A DNA stretch of 64,000 nt from assembly GCA_934717555.1 (NCBI GenBank), contig CAKUYY010000003.1:1-64000 (forward strand), read 5' to 3'. The position numbers and the translations under genes are program-made. The DNA comes from an uncultured Clostridium sp. (GTDB lineage Bacteria; Bacillota; Clostridia; Oscillospirales; Acutalibacteraceae). Under the pieces are notes generated by a model. That model had not been told where the DNA came from. It did not search any database and saw only the letters and a list, made by a program, of their open reading frames with translations. Below are positions 18,436 to 26,136 of this stretch, in pieces; the stretch's first letter is position 1; every line of letters starts with the position of its first letter.

Positions 18436-18498
18436 CCAAAAAATAGAAAAATGACATTTTCCAAAGGCCTGATAGAAAACCTTAAAAAATGTCATTTT
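18436..18498 (-). terminator. Terminator of the dus gene
   Basis: AAAATGTCATTTT at 18486-18498 and its reverse complement at 18448-18460 form a 13-bp stem with a 25-base loop. On the minus strand it is followed by TCTATTTTTT. Confidence 0.7.
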
Positions 18499-18506
18499 GT
18501 TCAAGA

Positions 18507-19478
18507 TCATGGATTCTGATTTTCCGTAATCATCCGTTGCGTAAGGTCAACCAGCTGGGAAAAAGTTTCCAGCATACCGGCTTCCCGGCGGAACCCGGCG
18601 GCCCCCCGCATTCCCTTGAGATACCAGCCCACATGTTTTCTGGCTTCCCGCATCCCATGGGGTTCCCCCTTATAGTCGCACAGGGCCCGGATATGCTGGA
18701 GCATGACCCGTACCTTTTCATAAATACCTGGTTCGGAAATCAGGGTATCATGATCGAGGTAGGCATTGATTTGGGAAAAAATCCATGGATTTCCCAGCGC
18801 GCCCCGGCCCACCATCACGGCGTCGCATCCGGTCTGTTCCAACATGGCGGCGGCACAACGGGCGTCGACGATATCCCCGTTCCCAATCACAGGGATGGGG
18901 ACGGCATTTTTTACCTGCCGGATAATTTCCCAGTCGGCGGGAGGCGTATACATTTGTTCCCGGGTACGCCCATGGACCGCGATGGCGTCCGCTCCCGCCT
19001 GGGCGCAGACAGTGGCCACCTCCACGGCGTTGATGGAATTCTGATCCCATCCCTTGCGGATTTTGACGGTAACCGGTATCTCTACCGCTTTTTTCACCGC
19101 CTCCACGATGCGGCCGCACAGGTCAGGATTTTTCATCAGGGCGCTTCCGCTCCCATTGTTGGCGATCTTGGGGGCGGGACATCCCATGTTGATATCGATC
19201 ATATCCGGACGATGGGCACAGGCCAGACGGGCCGCCTGGGCCATGATTTCCGGGTCATCTCCAAAAATCTGGATGGCGGCGGGATGCTCTTGCTCCGCCA
19301 GCTCCATCAGGGCGTCGGATTTTCGGTCGGAAAAAGAAAGGGCCTTTGCGCTCACCATTTCCGTCACCACATAAGCCGCGCCAAAAGAAGCGCACAACTG
19401 CCGAAACGGCAGGTCGGTCACCCCGGCCATGGGAGCCAGTACCGCGCGGCCTTTGATGATTTGATTTCCAATTTTCAT
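18507..19478 (-). CDS. dusB: tRNA-dihydrouridine synthase (DusB type)
   Basis: This 323-residue FMN enzyme reduces uridines in the tRNA D-loop. The barrel start VLAPMAGVTDLPFR, the catalytic Cys in NMGCPAPKI, the segment NNGSGSALMKNP and the phosphate site VHGRTREQMY are all present. The C-terminal helical domain contains HVGWYLKGMRGA. The length is normal. It is monocistronic, divergent from polA, with an extended -10 (TGATATAAT) just upstream and AGGAGG before the ATG. Confidence 0.95.
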   Translation of the reverse strand: MKIGNQIIKGRAVLAPMAGVTDLPFRQLCASFGAAYVVTEMVSAKALSFSDRKSDALMELAEQEHPAAIQIFGDDPEIMAQAARLACAHRPDMIDINMGCPAPKIANNGSGSALMKNPDLCGRIVEAVKKAVEIPVTVKIRKGWDQNSINAVEVATVCAQAGADAIAVHGRTREQMYTPPADWEIIRQVKNAVPIPVIGNGDIVDARCAAAMLEQTGCDAVMVGRGALGNPWIFSQINAYLDHDTLISEPGIYEKVRVMLQHIRALCDYKGEPHGMREARKHVGWYLKGMRGAAGFRREAGMLETFSQLVDLTQRMITENQNP

Positions 19479-19503
19479 GTTGAAACCTCCTAAGCTGTGC
19501 GTT

Positions 19504-19512
19504 ATTATATCA
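19504..19512 (-). promoter_or_regulatory. Extended -10 promoter of dusB
   Basis: TGATATAAT on the minus strand lies 25 bases before the dusB start codon; no clear -35 is visible. Confidence 0.6.
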
Positions 19513-19615
19513 TAGAATGGAAAGAATTCCTATGCGGTGAGGGAAAAATGGTGTTTTAGCAGGAGAGCGGCAGTAAGTAAATCCCTATTTATTTTGTGAA
19601 AATTATTGGTTGTTA

Positions 19616-19638
19616 GTTTGTTCCAGACAGGAACAAAC
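19616..19638. repeat. Inverted repeat 1 in the dusB-polA gap
   Basis: GTTTGTTCC and GGAACAAAC form a perfect 9-bp inverted repeat with a 5-base spacer. There is no T-run, so it is not an obvious terminator. Confidence 0.6.
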
Positions 19639-19657
19639 CAAAGAAACAGAAACCTAG

Positions 19658-19691
19658 CGGTCTATCGGCCACTTAAGCGGCTGATAGACCG
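19658..19691. repeat. 34-bp near-perfect palindrome in the dusB-polA gap
   Basis: CGGTCTATC and GATAGACCG flank a centre around CTTAAG; 30 of the 34 positions are symmetric. It lies 20 bases after inverted repeat 1, between divergent dusB and polA, and could be an operator, a replication or recombination site, or a mobile-repeat remnant. The rest of the 423-base gap shows only the two promoters. Confidence 0.7.
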
Positions 19692-19837
19692 AACATGAAA
19701 TAGCCAATAAAAAGCAGAAAAACAAAACTACGGATTTGAAAGGGAGAATCAAACAGTTTTACAGGCAAGGGACCCCTATGCCGTATGGTTTAAATAATGA
19801 GAGGAAAAGCCCGTTTCTGGAAAAAGGAAAAACCACC

Positions 19838-19866
19838 TTATGTTCCAGGATAAAAGATGTTATAAT
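19838..19866 (+). promoter_or_regulatory. Promoter of polA
   Basis: TTATGT and an extended -10 (TGTTATAAT) are separated by 17 bases, ending 35 bases before the chosen start. Confidence 0.6.
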
Positions 19867-19901
19867 AATACCAACCTCAAATGAATGATGGGAGCGTATC
19901 T

Positions 19902-22514
19902 ATGAAAGTATTGGTGCTTGACGGCAACAGTATCCTAAACCGCGCCTTTTATGGAATCAAACTGTTGACCACAAAGGACGGTTCTTATACCAACGGAATC
20001 TACGGTTTTCTGACCATGCTGCAAAAGCTGAAAGAAGAGGCACAGCCGGATGCGGTGGCCATTGCTTTTGACCGGCGGGAACCTACTTTTCGCCATAAAG
20101 CCTATGATGGATATAAAGCGCAGCGTAAGGGAATGCCGGAAGAACTGGCCCAGCAGCTTCCGGTGCTGAAAGAACTGCTGACGGATTTGGGATATCGAAT
20201 TGTGGAATGTGCGGGTTTTGAGGCGGACGATATCCTGGGAACCCTGGCGCGCCGGTGTGAAGAGACCGGGGACCAGTGTATCATCGCCACAGGGGACCGG
20301 GACAGCCTGCAGCTGGTTTCCCCCAACGTCACCGTACGGATTGCCGCCACCAAATTTGGCCGTCCAGAAGTGACGCTTTACGACGAACAGAAAATACAGG
20401 AGACCTACGGCGTAACGCCCAAGCAGCTGATCGATATCAAAGCCATCCAAGGGGACAGTTCCGACAATATCCCCGGCGTGGCGGGAATCGGACAGAAAGG
20501 GGCGACAGACCTGATTCAAAAATTCCACGATCTGGACACTATTTACGACCATCTGGAAACGCTGGAGATCAAAGAAGGGATGCGCAAAAAACTGATTGCG
20601 GGGAAAAACAGTGCGTATATGAGCCGGATGTTGGGGACCATTGTTACAGACGCCCCAGTGGACGAGGAACTGTCCCACTATATCCCTGGCCAGGGGGACC
20701 CGCAGGCGGCGGCAAAGCTGATGGTGCGCCTGGAGTTTTTCTCCCTTATGGAAAAGATGGGGCTGCGCGCGGAGCCTGTCCCGCAAGATCAGGAAAAAGA
20801 AAAAGACAAACCCGGTATGAAGGTGGAAGCCTTAACAGGAGAAGCCCTTTTGCCGCAGTTGGAACAAATTGGGAAAGCGGGCTTTTGCGCGAACATCAAA
20901 AAGGGAAGTATACGAGGGCTTGCTTTTTGCTATGACGGGAAAGTAGCGCTGTTAGAGAAGGAGGAATGTACGCCGCAGCTGCTGGCGCGGCTGTTTTCCC
21001 TTCCGGGGCTTTCCCTGTCCACGCATGACAGCAAACCGGTATACGCCGCTTTGGACCGTTTGCAGGACAAGGCCGGCGATATTGGGAACGCGATTGCTTT
21101 TGACGCTATGTTGGCCGCCTATTTGCTCAACCCTTCTTCCTCCAGTTACGAATGGAAGCGGCTGTTAGAGGAATATCAGGTAGAGGTTCCCGAACTCCAG
21201 GGCATCCCGGAGGAGTGGGAAGAACTGGCAAACCAGGCGGCGGCATTGCCTGATCTGGAGAAAAAGCTCCAGGAACAGATTGAACAAAACGGACAGGCCG
21301 CATTGTTACGGGATATTGAGCTGCCCCTGGCCAAAGTACTGGCTCACATGGAAAGCATCGGGTTTGCCGTAGACGAGCGGGGAATCCGGGAATATGGGGC
21401 GGCCATAGAGGTACAGCTCATGGAAATGCAGCGCCAGGTATATGATGCGGTGGGATATGAATTCAATATCAATTCCCCCAAACAGCTGGGGGAAGCCCTG
21501 TTTGATAAACTGGGATTGCCTCACGGAAAGAAAAATAAAAGCGGTTATTCCACCAGCGCGGAAGTATTGGAAGGGCTGCGGTACGCCCATCCGGCGGTAG
21601 AGCTGGTTTTGCAGTTCCGTATGCTCAGCAAATTAAAATCGACCTATTGCGACGGCCTGCTCAAAGTGATCGGGGAGGATAGGCGGATCCATTCCCGGTT
21701 TAACCAGACGGAAACCAGGACGGGGCGCATCAGCTCTACGGACCCCAATTTGCAGAATATACCGGTCAAGACCGAACTAGGACGGGAACTGCGCCGGTTT
21801 TTCTGCGCGAAAGACGGATGTGTGCTGGTGGATGCGGATTATTCCCAGATTGAACTGCGGGTGCTGGCCCATGTTTCCGGGGACGCCAATATGATCGGGG
21901 CGTTTCAAAAAAAAGAGGATATCCATGCGATTACAGCGTCCCAGGTATTCCATATGCCGCTGGATATGGTGACACCGTTGATGCGCAGCCACGCCAAGGC
22001 GGTAAATTTCGGCATCGTGTATGGGATTGGCGCCTTTTCCCTCTCCAAGGACATCCATGTCACCCGGAAAGAGGCCGACCAGTATATCAAGGATTATCTG
22101 ACGCATTATGCCGGCGTAGACCATTATATGAAGCAGGTGACGGAACAGGCCAAAGAACAGGGATATGTGGAAACCATGTTTGGACGCCGGCGCTATCTGC
22201 CGGAACTCACTTCCTCCAATTTCAACCTGCGGGCTTTTGGCGAGCGGGTGGCCCGGAATATGCCTATTCAGGGCACCGCCGCGGACATCATAAAAATCGC
22301 CATGATCCGGGTGGAACGCCGCCTCCAGCAGGAAGGGATGCGGGCTCGCCTGATTTTGCAGGTGCACGACGAATTGATTGTAGAGGCGCCGGAGGAAGAG
22401 GCCGAACAGGTGGCAAAACTCCTGCGGGAGGAAATGGAGCATGCGGTTTCCCTTTCGGTGCCGCTGGTGGCGGAAGCTTCTATTGGGAAGACCTGGTATG
22501 ACGCGAAAGGCTGA
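19902..22514 (+). CDS. polA: DNA polymerase I
   Basis: This 870-residue repair polymerase removes RNA primers and fills gaps. The 5' nuclease domain spans about residues 1-290 (EADDILGTLAR, TGDRDSLQLV, GVAGIGQKGA). A central 3'-5' exonuclease-like domain follows (about 300-470) in which the usual catalytic acidic triad is not recognisable, so proofreading is probably lost, as in many Firmicutes. The polymerase domain has motif A DYSQIELRVLAHVSGD, finger helix RSHAKAVNFGIVYG and motif C QVHDELIVEA. ATG 19902 is chosen because GGGAGCG lies 6 bases upstream; ATG 19881 lacks such a site. Confidence 0.97.
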   Translation: MKVLVLDGNSILNRAFYGIKLLTTKDGSYTNGIYGFLTMLQKLKEEAQPDAVAIAFDRREPTFRHKAYDGYKAQRKGMPEELAQQLPVLKELLTDLGYRIVECAGFEADDILGTLARRCEETGDQCIIATGDRDSLQLVSPNVTVRIAATKFGRPEVTLYDEQKIQETYGVTPKQLIDIKAIQGDSSDNIPGVAGIGQKGATDLIQKFHDLDTIYDHLETLEIKEGMRKKLIAGKNSAYMSRMLGTIVTDAPVDEELSHYIPGQGDPQAAAKLMVRLEFFSLMEKMGLRAEPVPQDQEKEKDKPGMKVEALTGEALLPQLEQIGKAGFCANIKKGSIRGLAFCYDGKVALLEKEECTPQLLARLFSLPGLSLSTHDSKPVYAALDRLQDKAGDIGNAIAFDAMLAAYLLNPSSSSYEWKRLLEEYQVEVPELQGIPEEWEELANQAAALPDLEKKLQEQIEQNGQAALLRDIELPLAKVLAHMESIGFAVDERGIREYGAAIEVQLMEMQRQVYDAVGYEFNINSPKQLGEALFDKLGLPHGKKNKSGYSTSAEVLEGLRYAHPAVELVLQFRMLSKLKSTYCDGLLKVIGEDRRIHSRFNQTETRTGRISSTDPNLQNIPVKTELGRELRRFFCAKDGCVLVDADYSQIELRVLAHVSGDANMIGAFQKKEDIHAITASQVFHMPLDMVTPLMRSHAKAVNFGIVYGIGAFSLSKDIHVTRKEADQYIKDYLTHYAGVDHYMKQVTEQAKEQGYVETMFGRRRYLPELTSSNFNLRAFGERVARNMPIQGTAADIIKIAMIRVERRLQQEGMRARLILQVHDELIVEAPEEEAEQVAKLLREEMEHAVSLSVPLVAEASIGKTWYDAKG

Positions 22515-22550
22515 GAAAGGCCAAAATGAAGGATAGGGAGTAGGGAAGTT

Positions 22551-23399
22551 ATGAAAACAGCACAGCAAATTTATCGGAAGTATCGGATCAAGAGTTTATC
22601 CCTGGATGGAATTTTTGCCTTGATTACGTTAGCGCTGATCGCGTTTTCCATCTGGCAGTGGAACTGGATCCTTTTCATGTGGGCGTTTTTGGGATGGTGT
22701 GTGGTTTATTTGGTGTGGCGGTTCCTGAAAGGGAAAAACCGCAATAGCCTGATTCCCATCTTATATAGGGCGTGCGACGCGAAAACCTACCGGGAAGTAT
22801 ATGAACAGATTGTACACAACCGTAAATTGAAGTTTGGACTGGCGGACGATAAAATTGAATTGGCGTTCGGCATGATTTTCCAAGGGGATTACCAGCAGGC
22901 GCTGGATGTATTGCAAACCATCAATATCCGCTCCAAGGGGATCGGCAAAAACGCGGTGCTGCGGGTTTATAACCTGATGAGCAAATGTTACGCCAGGCTG
23001 GATCAATGGGATATGGTGGAGCGTACCCGGGAAGATATTGAAATCCTAATGAAAAGCGGCAAACTGCGCTCCACAGCGGAACGGGCCGCCCGTACGGCTT
23101 TAGCTTCGGTGGAAGCGGACTTATCCCTCCATCAGCGTCAGCTGATAAAGGCCCGGGAGTACCATGAGGAGCGTCTCAGCCGGGTCAAGGTTTTGTATCA
23201 GAAAGTATCCATTATTTATCAGTTGGCCTGTATTGACCTGATGGAAGGGGACAGGACCCAGGCTAAGGAGCGCTTAGAGTTTGTAGCCCAAAATGGCAAT
23301 ACTATGATTGAAGCCCAAATGGCCCGGGAGCAATTAAGGGAATTAGAAAATGTTGCAGAGGAAGGCACGGAACCCAAGGAACTGCCCAGTGAGGGCTGA
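22551..23399 (+). CDS. Membrane-anchored TPR-like protein of unknown function
   Basis: I do not recognise this 282-residue protein. Two adjacent hydrophobic segments (about residues 21-37 and 42-60) form a short membrane hairpin, followed by about 210 residues of amphipathic helices (LAFGMIFQGDYQQALDVLQ, VYNLMSKCYARLDQW, QLACIDLMEGDRTQAKERL) with the size and pattern of TPR-type repeats. The soluble part is therefore probably an adaptor facing the cytoplasm. It starts 36 bases after polA and ends 21 bases before the Nudix gene, so it is probably in the polA operon. Confidence 0.7.
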   Translation: MKTAQQIYRKYRIKSLSLDGIFALITLALIAFSIWQWNWILFMWAFLGWCVVYLVWRFLKGKNRNSLIPILYRACDAKTYREVYEQIVHNRKLKFGLADDKIELAFGMIFQGDYQQALDVLQTINIRSKGIGKNAVLRVYNLMSKCYARLDQWDMVERTREDIEILMKSGKLRSTAERAARTALASVEADLSLHQRQLIKAREYHEERLSRVKVLYQKVSIIYQLACIDLMEGDRTQAKERLEFVAQNGNTMIEAQMAREQLRELENVAEEGTEPKELPSEG

Positions 23400-23420
23400 T
23401 ACATAAAAGGAGTATCACTC

Positions 23421-23885
23421 ATGACAAAGGTGACATTGCTCAATATGTGTATGGTGACAGACCCGAATACAGGCAGGGTGCTGGTACAGGATAAACAGGG
23501 CAGCCGATGGGACGGGCTGACATTTCCAGGGGGACATGTGGAACCGGGGGAAAGCCTGGCGGCTTCTGTATGCCGGGAGGTATGGGAAGAGACGGGGCTG
23601 CATATCAAAGACCCCAGATTGTGCGGCGTAGTCCATTGGTGCGACCAGGAGACAGGGGAACGCCGGATCATCTTTCTGTACCGCGCTTGTCAGTTTACCG
23701 GCAGCTTAATAGGAGAGACCCGGGAAGGCCCGGTTTTTTGGATGGACCTTTCGGAAATGGTAAAAAGCCCGCGTTTGTCCGATGGCATTTTGGACTATCT
23801 CAAAGTGTTTTTACAGGAAGACAACAGCGAAGCGTTCGCCCGCCGCTGTCAGAAGGGAAACTGGGATGGATTTGAAATTTTGTAA
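23421..23885 (+). CDS. Nudix hydrolase, MutT/8-oxo-dGTP diphosphatase-like
   Basis: This 154-residue enzyme has a full Nudix box starting at GGHVEPGES and ending with REVWEETGL (about residues 33-56), which binds Mg2+ and hydrolyses nucleoside diphosphate-linked substrates. The C-terminal part (GPVFWMDLSEM) resembles the clostridial 8-oxo-dGTP diphosphatase group. Position behind polA is compatible with nucleotide-pool sanitation, but the true substrate is unknown. It lies 21 bases after the previous gene with AAAGGAG before the ATG. Confidence 0.88.
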   Translation: MTKVTLLNMCMVTDPNTGRVLVQDKQGSRWDGLTFPGGHVEPGESLAASVCREVWEETGLHIKDPRLCGVVHWCDQETGERRIIFLYRACQFTGSLIGETREGPVFWMDLSEMVKSPRLSDGILDYLKVFLQEDNSEAFARRCQKGNWDGFEIL

Positions 23886-23945
23886 TGGGCGGCGGTGCTC
23901 CATGGCCGCCGTCAGCGGACATCAAAAAGAAAGGATGCTGGCACT

Positions 23946-24389
23946 TTGAAAGTACTGTTTGTATGTACAGGAAATACCTGCCGGAGCCCCATGGCGGAAG
24001 GAATTTTCCGGAAAATGATTGAGGAACATGGGGACGAAGAAAAGATCTATTGTATGAGCGCGGGGTTGGCCGCGGCGGAAGACGCCCCTCCCACAGAAAA
24101 CGCCGTGAAGGTGTGCAAGGAGATAGGTGTGGATATCAGCCGGCACCGAGCGCGTAAAATGTCGGATCTGGGAAACCTGGCGGCCTTTGATGTGTTCGCC
24201 GTGATGACCTCCACCCATGCCTATGTGCTGCGCCAGGCGGGGGTACCGGAGAACCGCCTGTATGTATTGGGGGAGGAGATCCCCGATCCCTTTGGCGGGG
24301 ACGAGCAGACCTACCGAATTTGCCGGGACAGGATCTGTGCCGCGCTGGAAAAGTTGTATAGCCTCATCCGGAGGAAAACCGGTGAGTAA
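23946..24389 (+). CDS. Low-molecular-weight protein phosphatase, YwlE (arginine phosphatase) type
   Basis: This 147-residue phosphatase has the P-loop CTGNTCRS near the N-terminus and the general-acid segment IPDPFGGD. In B. subtilis YwlE the Thr of CTGNTCRS marks arginine-phosphate specificity, while tyrosine phosphatases usually have Ile there; this protein has Thr. Its role may thus be to remove phosphate from arginines placed by an McsB-type kinase, which is not in the window (inference). The start is taken as TTG 23946 behind AAAGGA (10-base spacing); an upstream in-frame start adds residues unlike the family. It overlaps rimI by 8 bases. Confidence 0.85.
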   Translation: MKVLFVCTGNTCRSPMAEGIFRKMIEEHGDEEKIYCMSAGLAAAEDAPPTENAVKVCKEIGVDISRHRARKMSDLGNLAAFDVFAVMTSTHAYVLRQAGVPENRLYVLGEEIPDPFGGDEQTYRICRDRICAALEKLYSLIRRKTGE

Positions 24390-24864
24390 CGGGAACGCCG
24401 TACAGGCGGCTGTAGTACCTATGGCCCGGGAACACATTTCAGAAATAGCCCGTTTGGAAGGCCTGTGTTTTTCTCAGCCATGGAGCCAGCAGGGGTTGGC
24501 CGCGGAGCTTACCAATTCCACCGCGCGTTTCCTGGTGGCCTTATGGGAAGGGAAAATAGCGGGATACGCCGGTATGCACGGGATCTGTGGGGAAGGGTAC
24601 ATCGCAAACATTGCGGTGTTCCCGGAATACCGGAAAAAAGGGATAGGCAGGACGCTGGTGCGCGCCCTGCTGGAGACAGCACGAAGGGAAGCGTATGACT
24701 TCCTATCTTTGGAGGTGCGCCCTTCCAACCTTCCCGCCGTGGAATTATACCGCAGCGAAGGGTTCCAGACGGTTGGGATGCGCAGGGGATTTTATGACCA
24801 CCCCAAAGAGGATGGATGCATCATGACTTATTTTTTCAAAGATGAAGGGGAAAACAAACGGTGA
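24382..24864 (+). CDS. rimI: N-alpha-acetyltransferase RimI-like (GNAT)
   Basis: This 160-residue GNAT enzyme is of the kind that acetylates the N-terminus of ribosomal protein S18. The acetyl-CoA binding motif is VFPEYRKKGIGRTLV, followed by LEVRPSNLPAVELYRSEGF and GMRRGFYDHP, all typical of RimI. GTG 24382 is chosen because GAGGAA lies 5 bases upstream; it overlaps the phosphatase stop. ATG 24421 is an alternative. It precedes tsaD by 60 bases, the usual order, but tsaE and tsaB, which commonly stand upstream, are missing here. Confidence 0.88.
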   Translation: MSNGNAVQAAVVPMAREHISEIARLEGLCFSQPWSQQGLAAELTNSTARFLVALWEGKIAGYAGMHGICGEGYIANIAVFPEYRKKGIGRTLVRALLETARREAYDFLSLEVRPSNLPAVELYRSEGFQTVGMRRGFYDHPKEDGCIMTYFFKDEGENKR

Positions 24865-24924
24865 AAAAAACGGGAAGATTCCGAGGGCAAGGGCTTAAGA
24901 TTTCAAATATGGAGGAAACAACGG

Positions 24925-25932
24925 ATGCGTATTTTGGCGATAGAAAGTTCCTGTGATGAGACAGCGGCGGCTGTGGTGGAGGATGGAAGGAAAGTGATTT
25001 CCTCTGTGGTGGCCTCTCAGGTAGAGGAACACAAGCTTTATGGGGGCGTGGTTCCGGAAATTGCTTCCCGCCGCCATGCGGAGGCGGTTGTAGGGGTAAC
25101 AAAGCAGGCCCTGGAGCAGGCCCGGATGGATCTAAAAGAGGTCGACGCTTTGGCGGTTACCTATGCGCCGGGGCTGATCGGGGCCCTTTTGGTAGGGGTC
25201 AATTTTGTAAAGGGGCTGAAGCTGTCCACAGGTAAGCCGCTGATCCCGGTACATCATCTACGGTCCCATATTGCTGCGAATTACATCGCCCATCCGGATT
25301 TAAAACCGCCCTTTTTATGCCTGGTGGTATCCGGCGGGCACAGCCATATCATCCAGGTAGAGGACTATACCAAACTAAAGGTAATCGGGCGTACCCGGGA
25401 CGACGCCGCCGGGGAAGCCTTTGACAAAGCGGCGCGGGCCATGGGGATGCCCTATCCAGGTGGGATCCATATGGATGAGATTGCCCAGCGGGGAGATGAT
25501 AGCGCTTTCCGTTTCCCCCACCCACGGGTGGATGGGGCCCCCTATGACTTCAGTTTTTCCGGATTGAAAACAGCCGTGATTAACCAGATACACAACGCTT
25601 CCCAAAAAGGCGTAGAATTGCCGGTGGAGGATTTGGCGGCTTCCTTCCGGAAAGCGGTGGTAGATTGCCTGACTGACCGGTTTGTAAAAGCGGCACGGGA
25701 TACAGGAGCTCAGAAGCTGGTGATAGCAGGGGGGGTGTCCGCCAACCGTTTGCTCCGTTCCCGGTTGGAAGAGATCTGCCGGGAGAACGGATGGCGTCTT
25801 TTTATGCCGCCTCTGTCCTTGTGCGGGGATAACGCCGCCATGGTGGGAGCCCAGGCATATTATGAGTACTGTGTTGGAAAGAGAGCAGGATTGGATTTGA
25901 ATGCCTGCGCGGCAATGTCCATAGAAGAGTAA
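24925..25932 (+). CDS. tsaD: tRNA N6-threonylcarbamoyladenosine synthase TsaD
   Basis: This 335-residue ASKHA-fold enzyme transfers the threonylcarbamoyl group onto A37 of ANN-decoding tRNAs, working with TsaB and TsaE. The N-terminus MRILAIESSCDETAAAVV, the metal-binding HLRSHIAAN (HxxxH), the ATP site VSGGHSHI and the late GDNAAMVGAQ segment are all present. The length is normal. GGAGG lies 8 bases before the ATG. It is probably the last gene of the polA-to-tsaD run. Confidence 0.97.
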   Translation: MRILAIESSCDETAAAVVEDGRKVISSVVASQVEEHKLYGGVVPEIASRRHAEAVVGVTKQALEQARMDLKEVDALAVTYAPGLIGALLVGVNFVKGLKLSTGKPLIPVHHLRSHIAANYIAHPDLKPPFLCLVVSGGHSHIIQVEDYTKLKVIGRTRDDAAGEAFDKAARAMGMPYPGGIHMDEIAQRGDDSAFRFPHPRVDGAPYDFSFSGLKTAVINQIHNASQKGVELPVEDLAASFRKAVVDCLTDRFVKAARDTGAQKLVIAGGVSANRLLRSRLEEICRENGWRLFMPPLSLCGDNAAMVGAQAYYEYCVGKRAGLDLNACAAMSIEE

Positions 25933-26033
25933 ATGATTGTTAATAAATGTATTTTTTGCAGGATAAAAACATTGTTCATGCAAAATGAATAGCGTTTTTT
26001 GTTTTTTCTGTGATTTAATTAACAATTTAGTCA

Positions 26034-26062
26034 TTGATAAAAACTGGCAATTATATTATAAT
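26034..26062 (+). promoter_or_regulatory. Promoter of pckG
   Basis: TTGATA and a consensus TATAAT are separated by 17 bases; the leader to the start codon is about 70 bases. Confidence 0.8.
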
Positions 26063-26136
26063 GAATGTAAACCACAAGAGTGTGCAACAATAAAGTATGC
26101 TTGTTTGCCCTGCGGGGCAGAAAGGGGAATTATCGA

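Noticed and set aside
18489..19493. 334-codon open frame on the plus strand
   Set aside because: Antisense to dusB and would run through the dusB terminator and start; no recognisable protein.
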